This document shows, piece by piece, positions 54,173 to 63,287 of a stretch of 64,000 nt of DNA. Below the pieces are notes generated by a model that saw nothing but the letters and a program-made list of their open reading frames with translations, did not search any database and had not been told where the DNA came from. Both the position numbers and the translations under genes were made by a program. This DNA is from Streptomyces sp. GESEQ-35 (GTDB taxonomy: Bacteria; Actinomycetota; Actinomycetes; Streptomycetales; Streptomycetaceae), in assembly GCF_017948485.1 (NCBI RefSeq), contig NZ_JAFFSX010000016.1:124001-188000 (forward strand), read 5' to 3'. The stretch's first letter is position 1, and the number at the start of each line of letters is the position of its first letter.

Positions 54173-55212
54173 CAGCGACCTCCGGCCGGTATGCGCAGGC
54201 GTACGTCCGTCCCCCGGCCCTCGGGCCCCGGCCGCACGGCGAGCGCCGCGCCGATCAGCAGCGCACGCTCGCGCATGCCCCCGATCCCGGCGCCCTCCGG
54301 CGCCGTACCCAGGCCCTTGCCGTTGTCGCGTACGACGAGTTCGACAGCGTCGGCGATCCGCCGGAACCGGATCTCGGCGCGGGCGGCACCGGCGTGCCGG
54401 GCCGTGTTGGTGAGGGCTTCCTGGGCGACCCGGTAGACGACGAGTTCCGCCTCCTCGGGCAGCGCGGGCAGATCGCCGGGAACGTGGTGACGTACCGAAA
54501 GGCCATGCGCGGTGAACTCCGTCGCCAGCGAGCGCAGGGCGCTGGCCAGGCCCAGTTCCTCCAGGACGCCCGGGCGCAGCCGACGCGCTGTGCGGCGGAT
54601 CTCGTCGAGGCCGGCGCGGGTGGCCTCCTGGGCCTGGCCGACCTCCTCGCGCAGCTCCTCGGGGGCGCGGTCGGCGACGCGCTTGAGCTGGAGGAGGACG
54701 GCGGTCATGGTCTGGCCGACCTCGTCGTGCAGCTCGCGGGCGATGCGGTGCCGCTCCCGCTCCTGCGCCGACAGCGCACGGGCCGCGCTGCTGGCGCGCT
54801 CGGTCTCCAGCCGGTCGAGCATCGTGTTGTACGTCGTGATCAGCTCGGCCGTCTCCGCCGGACCGGCGACGGCCGCGCGGGCGCCCGGCCGCAGCAGATC
54901 AGCGGTGGCCATCGACCGGCCCAGCCGCTGGAGCGGAGCCAGCCCGACACGCAGGACCACGGCATTGGCGGCCAGCAGTACGGCCAGTCCGGCGACCACG
55001 ACGAGCGCCTCGGCGGGCAGTACGGGGGTCGACACGGTGATCGGGCCCAGCAGCAGCGCGGCGGCCACGACCAGGCCCGCGGAGTTGAGCGAGAAGATCC
55101 GCCAGAACAGCGACACGTTCCCGGCTCCGCCCCTTCCGATCCGTCGGCACTTCTGCGCCGGCACCAGCCTCGCCGCCCGCGTCCGGCCGCGTATATCCGT
55201 CACAACACCCAT
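54172..55212 (-). CDS. Sensor histidine kinase, HisKA_3 type
   Basis: 346 residues. One or two hydrophobic segments (residues ~45-85) precede a HAMP-like linker. The phospho-acceptor His is in RHRIARELHDEVGQTM and the ATPase domain has EALTNTARHAGA and DNGKGLG. There is little extracytoplasmic sequence, so it probably senses a membrane or cytosolic signal. Co-transcribed with the response regulator at 53519. Divergent from the antiporter genes at 55364. Confidence 0.9.
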   Translation of the reverse strand: MGVVTDIRGRTRAARLVPAQKCRRIGRGGAGNVSLFWRIFSLNSAGLVVAAALLLGPITVSTPVLPAEALVVVAGLAVLLAANAVVLRVGLAPLQRLGRSMATADLLRPGARAAVAGPAETAELITTYNTMLDRLETERASSAARALSAQERERHRIARELHDEVGQTMTAVLLQLKRVADRAPEELREEVGQAQEATRAGLDEIRRTARRLRPGVLEELGLASALRSLATEFTAHGLSVRHHVPGDLPALPEEAELVVYRVAQEALTNTARHAGAARAEIRFRRIADAVELVVRDNGKGLGTAPEGAGIGGMRERALLIGAALAVRPGPEGRGTDVRLRIPAGGR

Positions 55213-55363
55213 GTCGCCACCGTATGCGGGGGTGGCAGCATGGCGATGCCGCCCCGAAGTCGATCAAAGATCCTCGAACAGCAATCCGGCTCGGAAGCGC
55301 GGCCCTTCAGCCCGTCCACGTGACGAGCCGCACATCCGGCCCAGCGAGAGGAAGAGAAGAAAC

Positions 55364-55849
55364 GTGTCCGCTCCACGCCTGAGGGCGACGCCGCTGCCCG
55401 GCATCGGGGTCCAGTACGACCTGATGACGCGAGAGAACCGCCATCTGTCGGTGGTGGCCCACCGCGACGGCGCCCGCACGGTGAGCGTGTACCGCGCCGA
55501 CGATCCCGACTCCTGCGCCCAGTCGCTGCGGCTGACCGGCTCGGAGGCGGGCTCGCTGATCGATGCGCTGAAGCCGTCCCACCACAGCGCGAGCCTGCTC
55601 TACACGACCGACCTCGGCCTGGTCGCCGAGCGCGTCGAGGTGGCCGCCGCCTCGCGCTGGAACGGCCGGGTGCTCGGCGACACCCGGATGCGCACCGATA
55701 CCGGCGCCTCCGTGGTGGCCGTGCTGCGCCGCGCGGAGGCGATTCCGTCCCCGACGCCGGACTTCCGGCTCGCGGGCGGCGACGTCCTGATCGTCATCGG
55801 CACCCGCGAGGGTGTCGACGCGGCCGCGGCGATACTCGGGCGGGAGTGA
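55364..55849 (+). CDS. TrkA-C/KhtT-like regulatory subunit of a cation:proton antiporter
   Basis: 161 residues from a GTG at 55364, preceded by AGGAAGAGAAG. The N-terminal half (LPGIGVQYDLMT) is typical of KhtT-type proteins. The C-terminal RCK_C domain ends FRLAGGDVLIVIGTREGVDAAAAIL. It is 4 bp upstream of the antiporter gene and would gate it, probably by nucleotide or ion binding. Confidence 0.87.
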   Translation: MSAPRLRATPLPGIGVQYDLMTRENRHLSVVAHRDGARTVSVYRADDPDSCAQSLRLTGSEAGSLIDALKPSHHSASLLYTTDLGLVAERVEVAAASRWNGRVLGDTRMRTDTGASVVAVLRRAEAIPSPTPDFRLAGGDVLIVIGTREGVDAAAAILGRE

Positions 55850-55853
55850 ACGC

Positions 55854-57077
55854 GTGCACTCCTCCGCGGTCCTGCTGATCGAGTTCGGTTCCATCATTCT
55901 CGGCCTCGGCCTGCTCGGCCGGGTGGCCGCGCGTCTGAGCTTCTCGCCGATCCCGCTGTATCTGCTGGCGGGGCTGGCCTTCGGCGAGGGCGGTCTGCTG
56001 CCGCTCGGCGCGAGCGAGGAGTTCATCGCCATCGGCGCCGAGATCGGCGTCATCCTGCTGCTGCTCATGCTGGGCCTGGAGTATTCGGCGAGCGATCTGG
56101 TCTCCAACCTCAAGGCCCACTACCCGTCCGGCCTGGTCGACTTCGCCCTGAACGCGCTGCCCGGCGCCGCGGCCGCGCTGCTGCTGGGCTGGGGCCCGGT
56201 GGCCGCCGTGGTGCTGGCCGGCGTCACCTGGATCTCGTCCTCGGGTGTGATCGCCAAGGTGCTGGGCGACCTGGGCCGGATCGGCAACCGCGAGACCCCG
56301 GTCATCCTCAGCGTGCTAGTCCTGGAGGACCTGGCGATGGCCGTGTATCTGCCCATCGTCACCGCGGTGGTGGCCGGCGTCGGCCTCGCGGCCGGCAGCG
56401 TCACGCTGGCGATCGCGCTCGGTGTCGCGGGGCTCGTGCTGTTCGTGGCGCTGCGCTACGGCCGGGTGATCTCCCGGTTCGTCTCCAGCGACGACCCGGA
56501 GAAACTGCTCCTCGTGGTGCTCGGCCTGACCATCCTGGTCGCCGGCGTGGCCCAGCAGTTGCAGGTGTCGGCCGCGGTCGGCGCGTTCCTGGTCGGCATA
56601 GCGCTGTCCGGCGAGGTCGCGGAGGGTGCGCACACGCTGCTGAGCCCGCTCAGGGACCTGTTCGCCGCGGTGTTCTTCGTGTTCTTCGGGCTGCACACCG
56701 ACCCGGCCAGCATCCCGCCGGTCCTGCTGCCGGCCCTCGCACTGGCCGCCGTCACCGCCGCGACGAAGATCGCCACCGGCTATTGGGCCGCCCGTCGCGC
56801 CGGGATCCCGGTGAAGGGACGCTGGCGTACGGGAGGTGCGCTGGTGGCGCGCGGCGAGTTCTCGATCGTCATCGCGGGGCTGGCGGTCACCGCCGGCATC
56901 GAGCCGTCGCTGGGACCGCTGGCGACGGCGTACGTCCTCATCCTGGTCGTCGTCGGACCGCTCACCGCGCGCTACACCGAGCCACTGGCCACCCTCTGGA
57001 CGAGACGGCGCTCGGGCGCCCGCGGCGAGACCCGCGAAGAGGACGGCGAGCGGGAGCGGACGGCGGTGGGCGACTGA
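55854..57077 (+). CDS. CPA2-family cation:proton antiporter (KhtU/KefB-like)
   Basis: 407 residues with about 12 spans. The GTG at 55854 has GGGAG 6-10 nt upstream and sits 4 bp after the regulatory-subunit stop. GVILLLLMLGLEYSASDL, TWISSSGVIAKVL and VAVGAFLVGIALSGE-type elements (here AAVGAFLVGIALSGE) place it in CPA2. It lacks its own RCK domain, which is supplied by the upstream gene. Likely K+/H+ exchange at the membrane. Confidence 0.87.
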   Translation: MHSSAVLLIEFGSIILGLGLLGRVAARLSFSPIPLYLLAGLAFGEGGLLPLGASEEFIAIGAEIGVILLLLMLGLEYSASDLVSNLKAHYPSGLVDFALNALPGAAAALLLGWGPVAAVVLAGVTWISSSGVIAKVLGDLGRIGNRETPVILSVLVLEDLAMAVYLPIVTAVVAGVGLAAGSVTLAIALGVAGLVLFVALRYGRVISRFVSSDDPEKLLLVVLGLTILVAGVAQQLQVSAAVGAFLVGIALSGEVAEGAHTLLSPLRDLFAAVFFVFFGLHTDPASIPPVLLPALALAAVTAATKIATGYWAARRAGIPVKGRWRTGGALVARGEFSIVIAGLAVTAGIEPSLGPLATAYVLILVVVGPLTARYTEPLATLWTRRRSGARGETREEDGERERTAVGD

Positions 57078-57222
57078 CGGTCGGGGCGTCAACGGTGGTT
57101 CGCCGACCGAGAGCTCGGCCCTGAACGTCGGCGACCGGTCCCGGTCGTGGTCAACCTCGACCTGACCTGCTACCTGGAGATCAGTGGCGACCGCAGCGTC
57201 ACCGTCGACATGGGCCTGCCGA
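57078..57222. other. Short gap with protein-like codons
   Basis: On the plus strand 57145-57222 reads VVVNLDLTCYLEISGDRSV and continues in frame, but without a start, and it runs into the antisense MazG-like gene. It may be a gene remnant; nothing else is seen. Confidence 0.25.
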
Positions 57223-57627
57223 TCACGCGCCGCCGGGATTCCAGCCCTGGCGGCGCAGCACTGCCGAGACATCCGGCACCTCGTAGTGCTCGCCCTTGAG
57301 GACCTTGCCGTCCGCTCTGCGGGCGACGCGGCCGTCGGGGCCCAGCTTGCTCATGTTGGAGCGATGGACCTCGGCGATCACCGCGTCGAGGTCGATCCCG
57401 TGGACGAGCGCCGTGCCGTACGCCACGTAGACCACGTCAGCCAACTCGTGCGCAAGCCGGTCGAGCGGGCCGGTGACCGAGACCTCGGCGACCTCGGCGG
57501 CCTCCTCCGCCAGCAACTCGCGCCGGTGGGCGGCCAGTTCGGGAGACACCTCGGTCGGGGTTCTGCGGGCGTCGAGCCCGACGGCATGGTGGAAGGAACG
57601 GACCAGGTCGGCGGGCGAAGGACTCAT
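57223..57627 (-). CDS. MazG-like nucleotide pyrophosphohydrolase
   Basis: 134 residues from the ATG at 57627. LAEEAAEVAEVSVTGPLDRLAHELADVVYV shows the EExxE...ExxD metal-binding pattern of all-alpha NTP pyrophosphatases. Expected to hydrolyse a (non-canonical) NTP in the cytosol. The ribosome binding site is weak and longer starts are open. Stands alone, convergent with the antiporter gene. Confidence 0.78.
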   Translation of the reverse strand: MSPSPADLVRSFHHAVGLDARRTPTEVSPELAAHRRELLAEEAAEVAEVSVTGPLDRLAHELADVVYVAYGTALVHGIDLDAVIAEVHRSNMSKLGPDGRVARRADGKVLKGEHYEVPDVSAVLRRQGWNPGGA

Positions 57628-57955
57628 GCACGAAACTCTAGCGACCGCCACTGACAGTCCCCAGTCCCGCGGTGCCGCCCCCGACGGGCGCGCGGCACCA
57701 TCGGCGCGTCCCGCACGGCGTCCCCGGCAGCCCCGCGCGACACTCCCCCGCACCCACGGCAACCCCCCGCGCCCCCGTCGCCCCACACGGCACCGCCCGC
57801 AACCCCACCCGACACCAGAAGACCCCCGCGACACGCCCTCGGCACTCCCCCACCCTCGGCACCCCGTTCGACCCCGCCGTCCGGCACGGCACCGCTGACG
57901 ACCCTGTGACCCCGGCCCTGGTCAGCACCGCGCACGTGCTGGCAGGATCGCCCGC
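57628..57955. other. C-rich intergenic stretch
   Basis: 328 bp between divergent genes. The plus strand is an almost unbroken run of CCC/CAC/CGC triplets with ACACC-type short repeats. No gene, promoter pair or hairpin stands out. Confidence 0.45.
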
Positions 57956-58954
57956 ATGTCCAAGGTCTTCCCCCACATCGGCAGGCGCCGGGCCCTACAG
58001 GGCGCGGCTGCCGGGTTCGTCGCCTTCGGGCTGCTGCTGTGGTGGCTGCTGCCCCTGGGCGAGGCGCCGCCCCGCGGGACGATCACGTTCAGCACCGGAA
58101 CACCGGCGGGCGTCTACCAGAAGTACGGCGAGCTGCTGCGCACCGAGCTGGACAACGACATGCCGAACCTGGACGTGCGACTGCTGACCAGCGACGGCTC
58201 GCAGGAGAACGTCGCGCGCGTGGCGACCGGAAAGGCGGACTTCACGATCGCCGCGGCCGATGCCGTGGAGACGTACGAGCTGGCCGGCAGGTCGGGTTCG
58301 GACCGGCTGCGCGGTGTGGCCCGCCTGTACGACGACTACGTACAGCTGGTTGTCGCGCCGGACTCGGGCATCGACTCCGTGGCGGACCTGCGGGGCAAGC
58401 GGGTGGCCATAGGGCCCACCCACTCGGGTGTGCGGCTGATCGCCAACCGGGTGCTCGAGGCGGCCGGCATCAACCCGGACAAGGGCATCACACCGCTGTC
58501 CGACGGCATCGACACCGGGCCCGCCCGGCTGAAGAAGGGCGAGATCGACGCGTTCTTCTGGTCGGGCGGGCTGCCCACGGAGGGCCTCCAGAAACTCGCC
58601 GGCTCCCTGGCCTACCGGTTCGTCCCGATCGACGCCGACCTCGTCGCCAAGGTGCACGCCCTGGGCGGCGCCACTCGCTACTACCGCGCCACCAACATGC
58701 CGGAATCGGCCTACCCCAGCATCCAGAACGGCGACACCGTGCCGACCATGGCGGTGTCCAACCTGCTGATCACCCGCGAGGACACGGATCCCCGGCTCAC
58801 CGATTGGCTGACCCGCACCGTGATCAACAGCCGCGACGGCATCGGCACCCACGTCCACTCGGCCCAGCTGGTCGACGTACGCACCGCGATCTACACCGAC
58901 CCGCTGGTACTGCACGAGGGCGCCCGGCGCTACTACCGGTCGGTCAAGCCATAG
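57956..58954 (+). CDS. TAXI-family TRAP transporter solute-binding protein
   Basis: 332 residues. A membrane anchor or signal (GFVAFGLLLWWLLPLG, residues ~20-36) has no lipobox. The mature domain shows ITFSTGTPAGVYQKYGELL, ADFTIAAADAVETYE and the paired lobes of TAXI binding proteins, plus RGKRVAIGPTHSGVRLIA. TAXI proteins usually feed a TRAP permease, but none is encoded nearby. The convergent two-component pair may instead use it as a ligand sensor. Confidence 0.85.
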   Translation: MSKVFPHIGRRRALQGAAAGFVAFGLLLWWLLPLGEAPPRGTITFSTGTPAGVYQKYGELLRTELDNDMPNLDVRLLTSDGSQENVARVATGKADFTIAAADAVETYELAGRSGSDRLRGVARLYDDYVQLVVAPDSGIDSVADLRGKRVAIGPTHSGVRLIANRVLEAAGINPDKGITPLSDGIDTGPARLKKGEIDAFFWSGGLPTEGLQKLAGSLAYRFVPIDADLVAKVHALGGATRYYRATNMPESAYPSIQNGDTVPTMAVSNLLITREDTDPRLTDWLTRTVINSRDGIGTHVHSAQLVDVRTAIYTDPLVLHEGARRYYRSVKP

Positions 58955-58996
58955 GGCACCAAGCAAGTCGGGGAAAGTCGGCTGCAGTTCGGCAGC

Positions 58997-59057
58997 GCGC
59001 CCGAAGGGGCGCGGGGCTGTGTCGATATGCGGCTCCGCCGCGTGGGCGCGACCAGCC
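58997..59057. repeat. Dispersed intergenic repeat, copy 2 (inverted)
   Basis: Reverse complement of the 26387-26449 element, almost identical across ~55 bp including the GCGGCTCCGCCGC palindrome. Its outer GCGCCC-GAAG-GGGCGC hairpin (58997-59012) could terminate transcription of the TAXI gene. Confidence 0.8.
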
Positions 59058-59110
59058 ACGATGGCGCCGCAGACGGACGACGGCACTTCGCGGCACTTCA
59101 AGTGAAGCGC

Positions 59111-60520
59111 TCAGGCCACCGGCTCCGACCTCGGCACCGTCACCGTCACCGTCAGTCCCCGCGGCTCGTGATGGCCGTACGAGATGGAGCCGCCGGCCGC
59201 CGTCAGCAGGGCCCGGGTGATGGACAGGCCGAGGCCTGAGCCCTTGATGTTCTGGTGGCGGCCGCTGCGCCAGAAGCGGTCGCCGACGCGGGCGAGCTCC
59301 TCGTCGGTGAGGCCGGGGCCGTTGTCGGTGACCACGATGGTGGCGGTGTCGCCGTTGGCCGCGACCGTCACCTCCACCCGCTCGTCCTCCGGCGTGAACT
59401 TCACCGCGTTGTCGATCACCGCGTCCAGGGCGCTGGACAGGGTTACCGGGTCGACCCAGGCGGTGGTGGGCGGGCAGTCCCCCACCAGCCGTACGCCCTT
59501 GGCCTCCGCGGTCGGCGACCAGGCCGCGACGCGCTCGGTGGCCAGCTCGCCGATGTCGGTGAGCCTGAGGTCCGCCTCGGCGTGCTCGGCCAGCGCGAGG
59601 TCGAGCAGGTCGTCCAGGACCTGGGCCAGGCGCTTGCCCTCGGCCTGGACGGAGGCGATCTCCTGGTTGCCCTCGGGCATTTCGAACGCAAGCAGCTCCA
59701 TGCGCAGCAGAAGCGCCGCGAGCGGGTTGCGCAGCTGGTGCGAGGCGTCGGCGACGAAGGCGCGCTGCTGCTCCAGGACGCCCTCGACGTTGTCCGCCAT
59801 CTCGTTGAACGACCGGGCGAGCCTGCGGAGTTCCGGCGGACCGCCGGCCGCCGCGACCCGGGACTTCAGCCGTCCCGTGGCGATGTCGTGCGTGGTGGCG
59901 TCCAGCACCCGTACCGGCCGGAGCACCCAGCCGGTCAGCCGGAGGGCCGCGCCGACGGCCAGCAGCATCGCGGCGCTCTCACCCGCGGCGATGATCAGCC
60001 AGCCGTTCAGGATCCGCGAACGCATATGCCCGGTGGGTGAGTCGGTGACGACGACCGCGACGACGTCACCGTCGCGGATCACCGGGGACGCGACGATCAG
60101 CCGGTTGCGCTGCCAGGGCCACACCTGCCGGGGGTCGTGACTGCGCCGGCTGAGCAACGCCTCTTCAAAAGCATCACGTACCTCACCCGTTTCAGGGAGG
60201 TCCCAACTAGTCGGCGCATTGGCCATGGGGGCGTCATTGCGGTAGAAGACACCGGCACGGATGCCGTAGACCTCGTAGTAGCTGAGGAGCTCACGCTTGA
60301 GGACCTCCCGGCGTTCGTCGGTGGACGTACTGCCGGTCGGTCTGGTGGGCGTGTCGGTGACGAACTGGGCCAGGGCGGCGAAGCGTGCCGTGTCGTCGAT
60401 CCGGTCGACGACCACGTTCTGCTGCTGGGCTCCGGCCACGCTGACGGCGAGCGGGAAGCCGAGGGCGAGCAGTACGGCCGCCATCAGGACGATGAGCAGC
60501 GGGAGGAGACGAGTGCGCAC
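59111..60520 (-). CDS. Sensor histidine kinase of an OmpR-type pair
   Basis: 469 residues. Two membrane spans (residues ~5-30 and ~170-195) enclose an extracytoplasmic domain of ~140 residues. A HAMP linker (RLTGWVLRPVRVLDA) is followed by the His box ASHQLRNPLAALLLRM, the N box DNAVKFTP and GSGLGLSI. Starts with GTG, 9 nt after the response-regulator stop. Located convergent with the TAXI gene and upstream-divergent from gluABCD, it is a candidate regulator of glutamate uptake or of the TAXI ligand. Confidence 0.9.
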   Translation of the reverse strand: MRTRLLPLLIVLMAAVLLALGFPLAVSVAGAQQQNVVVDRIDDTARFAALAQFVTDTPTRPTGSTSTDERREVLKRELLSYYEVYGIRAGVFYRNDAPMANAPTSWDLPETGEVRDAFEEALLSRRSHDPRQVWPWQRNRLIVASPVIRDGDVVAVVVTDSPTGHMRSRILNGWLIIAAGESAAMLLAVGAALRLTGWVLRPVRVLDATTHDIATGRLKSRVAAAGGPPELRRLARSFNEMADNVEGVLEQQRAFVADASHQLRNPLAALLLRMELLAFEMPEGNQEIASVQAEGKRLAQVLDDLLDLALAEHAEADLRLTDIGELATERVAAWSPTAEAKGVRLVGDCPPTTAWVDPVTLSSALDAVIDNAVKFTPEDERVEVTVAANGDTATIVVTDNGPGLTDEELARVGDRFWRSGRHQNIKGSGLGLSITRALLTAAGGSISYGHHEPRGLTVTVTVPRSEPVA

Positions 60521-60529
60521 CCTTGCCCG

Positions 60530-61216
60530 CTACGAGGTGGGGGCGACGAGCCGGTAGCCGACTCCGCGCACGGTCTCGATCAGGGCCGGCATACGCAGCT
60601 TGGCGCGCAGGGACGCGACGTGCACCTCCAGGGTGCGTCCGGTCCCCTCCCAACTGGTGCGCCACACCTCGCTGATGATCTGCTCACGCCGGAAGACCAC
60701 CCCGGGGCGCTGGGCCAGCAGGGCGAGAAGGTCGAACTCCTTGCGGGTCAGTTGGACAACCGAACCGTCCACGCTGACCTGGCGGGTGGGCAGTTCGATG
60801 TGCACGGCGCCCAGCTTCAGCACGCTCTCACCGCCGGCCGCGGCATCGTCGTGGACGGTACGCCGGCTGACGGCGTGGATGCGGGCGAGCAGCTCTCCGG
60901 TGTCGTACGGCTTCACTACGTAGTCATCGGCGCCGAGGTTGAGGCCGTGGATGCGGGAGCGGACGTCGGAGCGCGCGGTGACCATGATCACCGGGATGGC
61001 GGTCCGCTTGCGGATCTTGCCGCACACCTCGTAGCCGTCCTGGTCGGGCAGGCCCAGGTCGAGCAGCACCACACCGAAACCGGCGCCCTCGGGGACCAGC
61101 GCCTGGAGGGCCTCCTCGCCGCTGCGGGCGTGCGTCACGTCGAAGCCGTGCCTGGCCAGGACCGCGGACAGAGCCGCGGCGACGTGATTGTCGTCCTCGA
61201 CGAGGAGCAGTCTCAT
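60530..61216 (-). CDS. OmpR-family response regulator
   Basis: 228 residues from the ATG at 61216, with GGAGGGAGCCGGG upstream. The receiver has LLVEDDNHV, the phospho-Asp in VVLLDLGLPDQDGYEV (near residue 52) and the switch Lys in YVVKPYD. The winged-helix domain ends ALIETVRGVGYRLV. Its 5' leader carries the palindrome and T-run described at 61259. First gene of the pair with the kinase at 59111. Confidence 0.93.
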   Translation of the reverse strand: MRLLLVEDDNHVAAALSAVLARHGFDVTHARSGEEALQALVPEGAGFGVVLLDLGLPDQDGYEVCGKIRKRTAIPVIMVTARSDVRSRIHGLNLGADDYVVKPYDTGELLARIHAVSRRTVHDDAAAGGESVLKLGAVHIELPTRQVSVDGSVVQLTRKEFDLLALLAQRPGVVFRREQIISEVWRTSWEGTGRTLEVHVASLRAKLRMPALIETVRGVGYRLVAPTS

Positions 61217-61258
61217 CCCGGCTCCCTCCAGTTCATCGGCCGTACGGTGTCGGTGTGT

Positions 61259-61284
61259 AAAAAAACGCGAGCACGCGCGCGTGC
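61259..61284 (-). promoter_or_regulatory. GC palindrome followed by T7 in the response-regulator leader
   Basis: Read on the minus strand, GCACGCGCGCGTGC (a perfect 14-bp palindrome) is followed 4-5 nt later by TTTTTTT, 43 nt before the response-regulator ATG. The form is that of an intrinsic terminator or attenuator; the run of seven T is exceptional in this GC-rich window. Confidence 0.5.
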
Positions 61285-61394
61285 ACGTTGCAGTCACGCT
61301 GATGGACGAGGACGGCGTCAAGAGGGTTCCGGTTGCGCACGGCATCCGTTACCCGCCCGATACGCACCCCAGGTCACAAGTGCTACGACACGTG

Positions 61395-61410
61395 TCCGAT
61401 TGCTATCGGA
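61395..61410. promoter_or_regulatory. Inverted repeat upstream of gluA
   Basis: TCCGAT-TGCT-ATCGGA, 94 bp before the gluA start in the divergent region. A TAGGGT at 61455 may be the gluA -10, without a convincing -35. The repeat is a candidate operator. Confidence 0.4.
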
Positions 61411-61503
61411 TCGTGATGCTCAGATTCCCCTCAGATGTAGAGACGCAGGTCGCGTAGGGTTACTACTGTCCTCCGAAACCGAGGAGGACGGAGCCTGAGA
61501 GCG

Positions 61504-62280
61504 ATGACCAAAGTATCGGTGGCCAAGGAAGATGTGGCCGCGACCGGCGACCTGGTCGTCCTGAAGAGCGTCAACAAGCATTTCGGCGCGTTGCACGTAC
61601 TCCAGGACATCGACCTGACGATCGCCCGCGGCGAAGTCGTCGTGGTCATCGGACCCTCCGGGTCCGGGAAGTCGACCTTGTGCCGCGCCATCAACCGCCT
61701 CGAGGCGATCGACTCCGGGGCGATCGCCATCGACGGCAAGCCGCTGCCCGCGGAGGGCAAGGCGCTGGCCCGGCTGCGCGCCGACGTCGGCATGGTCTTC
61801 CAGTCCTTCAACCTCTTCGCGCACAAGACCGTGCTCGAGAACGTGATGCTGGGCCAGATCAAGGTCCGCAAGGCCGACAAGAAGCAGGCCGAGGAGAAGG
61901 CCCGCGCGCTGCTCGACCGGGTCGGGGTGGCGAACCAGGCGGACAAGTACCCCGCGCAACTGTCCGGCGGCCAGCAGCAGCGCGTCGCCATCGCGCGCGC
62001 CCTGGCCATGGACCCCAAGGTCATGCTCTTCGACGAGCCGACGTCGGCTCTCGACCCGGAGATGATCAACGAGGTCCTCGAAGTCATGCAGCAGCTCGCC
62101 CGCGACGGCATGACCATGATCGTCGTCACCCATGAGATGGGCTTCGCCCGTTCGGCCGCCAACCGGGTGGTGTTCATGGCCGACGGCAAGATCGTCGAAG
62201 AAGCTGTGCCGGACCAGTTCTTCAGCAATCCGCGCAGCGACCGCGCGAAGGACTTCCTGTCGAAGATCCTTCACCACTGA
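61504..62280 (+). CDS. gluA: Glutamate ABC importer ATP-binding protein
   Basis: 258 residues. Walker [10 protein letters not shown], signature [18 protein letters not shown], Walker [16 protein letters not shown] and the switch His in VVTHEMG are all standard for polar-amino-acid importers. Order with binding protein and two permeases matches gluABCD of Corynebacterium and Streptomyces. It powers glutamate uptake at the inner membrane. Confidence 0.95.
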   Translation: MTKVSVAKEDVAATGDLVVLKSVNKHFGALHVLQDIDLTIARGEVVVVIGPSGSGKSTLCRAINRLEAIDSGAIAIDGKPLPAEGKALARLRADVGMVFQSFNLFAHKTVLENVMLGQIKVRKADKKQAEEKARALLDRVGVANQADKYPAQLSGGQQQRVAIARALAMDPKVMLFDEPTSALDPEMINEVLEVMQQLARDGMTMIVVTHEMGFARSAANRVVFMADGKIVEEAVPDQFFSNPRSDRAKDFLSKILHH

Positions 62281-62360
62281 CCCCACCCGTCGCACCTACG
62301 CGACGAGCTGCGTCACCCGCACCAACGGCATGCTCCTCTTCACACAAAGGGATGTTCACC

Positions 62361-63212
62361 ATGAAGCTCCGCAAGGTCACCGCAGCGGCCGCGGCTGCGC
62401 TCGTCCTCTCCCTGACCGCGACGGCCTGTGGGGGCGACGACGGCGACAGCGACACCGGGTCGGGCTCCACCGACGGCGGCGGTGACAAGATCAAGATCGG
62501 CATCAAGTACGACCAGCCGGGTCTCGGCTTGAAGGAGCCCGACGGTTCCTTCTCCGGCTTCGACGTGGACGTGGCGACGTACGTGGCCAAGGAACTCGGC
62601 TACGACGCCAACCAGATCGAGTTCGTCGAGACCAAGAGCGCCGACCGTGAGAACGCGCTGGCCCGCGGCGACGTCAAGATGATCGCGGCCACCTACTCGA
62701 TCACCGACGAGCGCAAGCAGAAGGTCGACTTCGCCGGCCCCTACCTGCTGGCCCACCAGGACCTGCTGACCAAGACCGACTCGGACATCAGCGAGGCCAC
62801 CGACCTCAACGGCAACAAGCTGTGCTCGGTGACCGGCTCCACCTCGGCGCAGAACGTCCAGGACGAGATCGCCCCGAAGGCTCAGCTGAAGGAGTACGGC
62901 ACCTACTCCGAGTGCATCGCGGGTCTGCAGAGCGGCGCCGTGGACGCGGTGACCACCGACGACTCGATCCTCGCGGGCTTCGCGGCGCAGGAGCAGTACA
63001 AGGGCCAGTTCAAGCTGGCCGGCCTGAAGCTCAGCAACGAGAACTACGGCATCGGCGTCAAGAAGGGCGACACCGAGACCGTCAACAAGATCAACACCGC
63101 TCTCGAGAAGATGGTCAGCGACGGCGCCTGGGACACCGCGGTCAAGGAGAACTTCGGCCCGGCGAACTACAAGAACGAGCCCGCTCCGAAGATCGGCACC
63201 ATCGTCAGCTGA
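62361..63212 (+). CDS. gluB: Glutamate-binding lipoprotein of the Glu importer
   Basis: 283 residues. The lipobox LTATAC near residue 21 anchors it outside the membrane. The SBP_bac_3 fold shows IGIKYDQPGLG, GFDVDVATYVAKELG and the ligand loop ATYSITDERKQKVDFAGPY. An ATG 9 bp upstream (62352) is an alternative start. Two cysteines in the mature part (KLCSVTGS, YSECIAG) could form a disulfide. Followed by a strong hairpin before gluC. Confidence 0.94.
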   Translation: MKLRKVTAAAAAALVLSLTATACGGDDGDSDTGSGSTDGGGDKIKIGIKYDQPGLGLKEPDGSFSGFDVDVATYVAKELGYDANQIEFVETKSADRENALARGDVKMIAATYSITDERKQKVDFAGPYLLAHQDLLTKTDSDISEATDLNGNKLCSVTGSTSAQNVQDEIAPKAQLKEYGTYSECIAGLQSGAVDAVTTDDSILAGFAAQEQYKGQFKLAGLKLSNENYGIGVKKGDTETVNKINTALEKMVSDGAWDTAVKENFGPANYKNEPAPKIGTIVS

Positions 63213-63226
63213 AGCACCGCCTGAGA

Positions 63227-63254
63227 GGTGCGCCGCCCGGCGGGGCGGCGCACC
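63227..63254 (+). terminator. Stem-loop between gluB and gluC
   Basis: GGTGCGCCGCCC and GGGCGGCGCACC are perfect 12-bp arms around a GGCG loop, 15 bp after the gluB stop. There is no T-tract. It probably attenuates or stabilises the gluAB transcript so the binding protein exceeds the permeases. Confidence 0.75.
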
Positions 63255-63287
63255 CGGCCATCTCTACACCCGGAAGCGCGGGAGACA

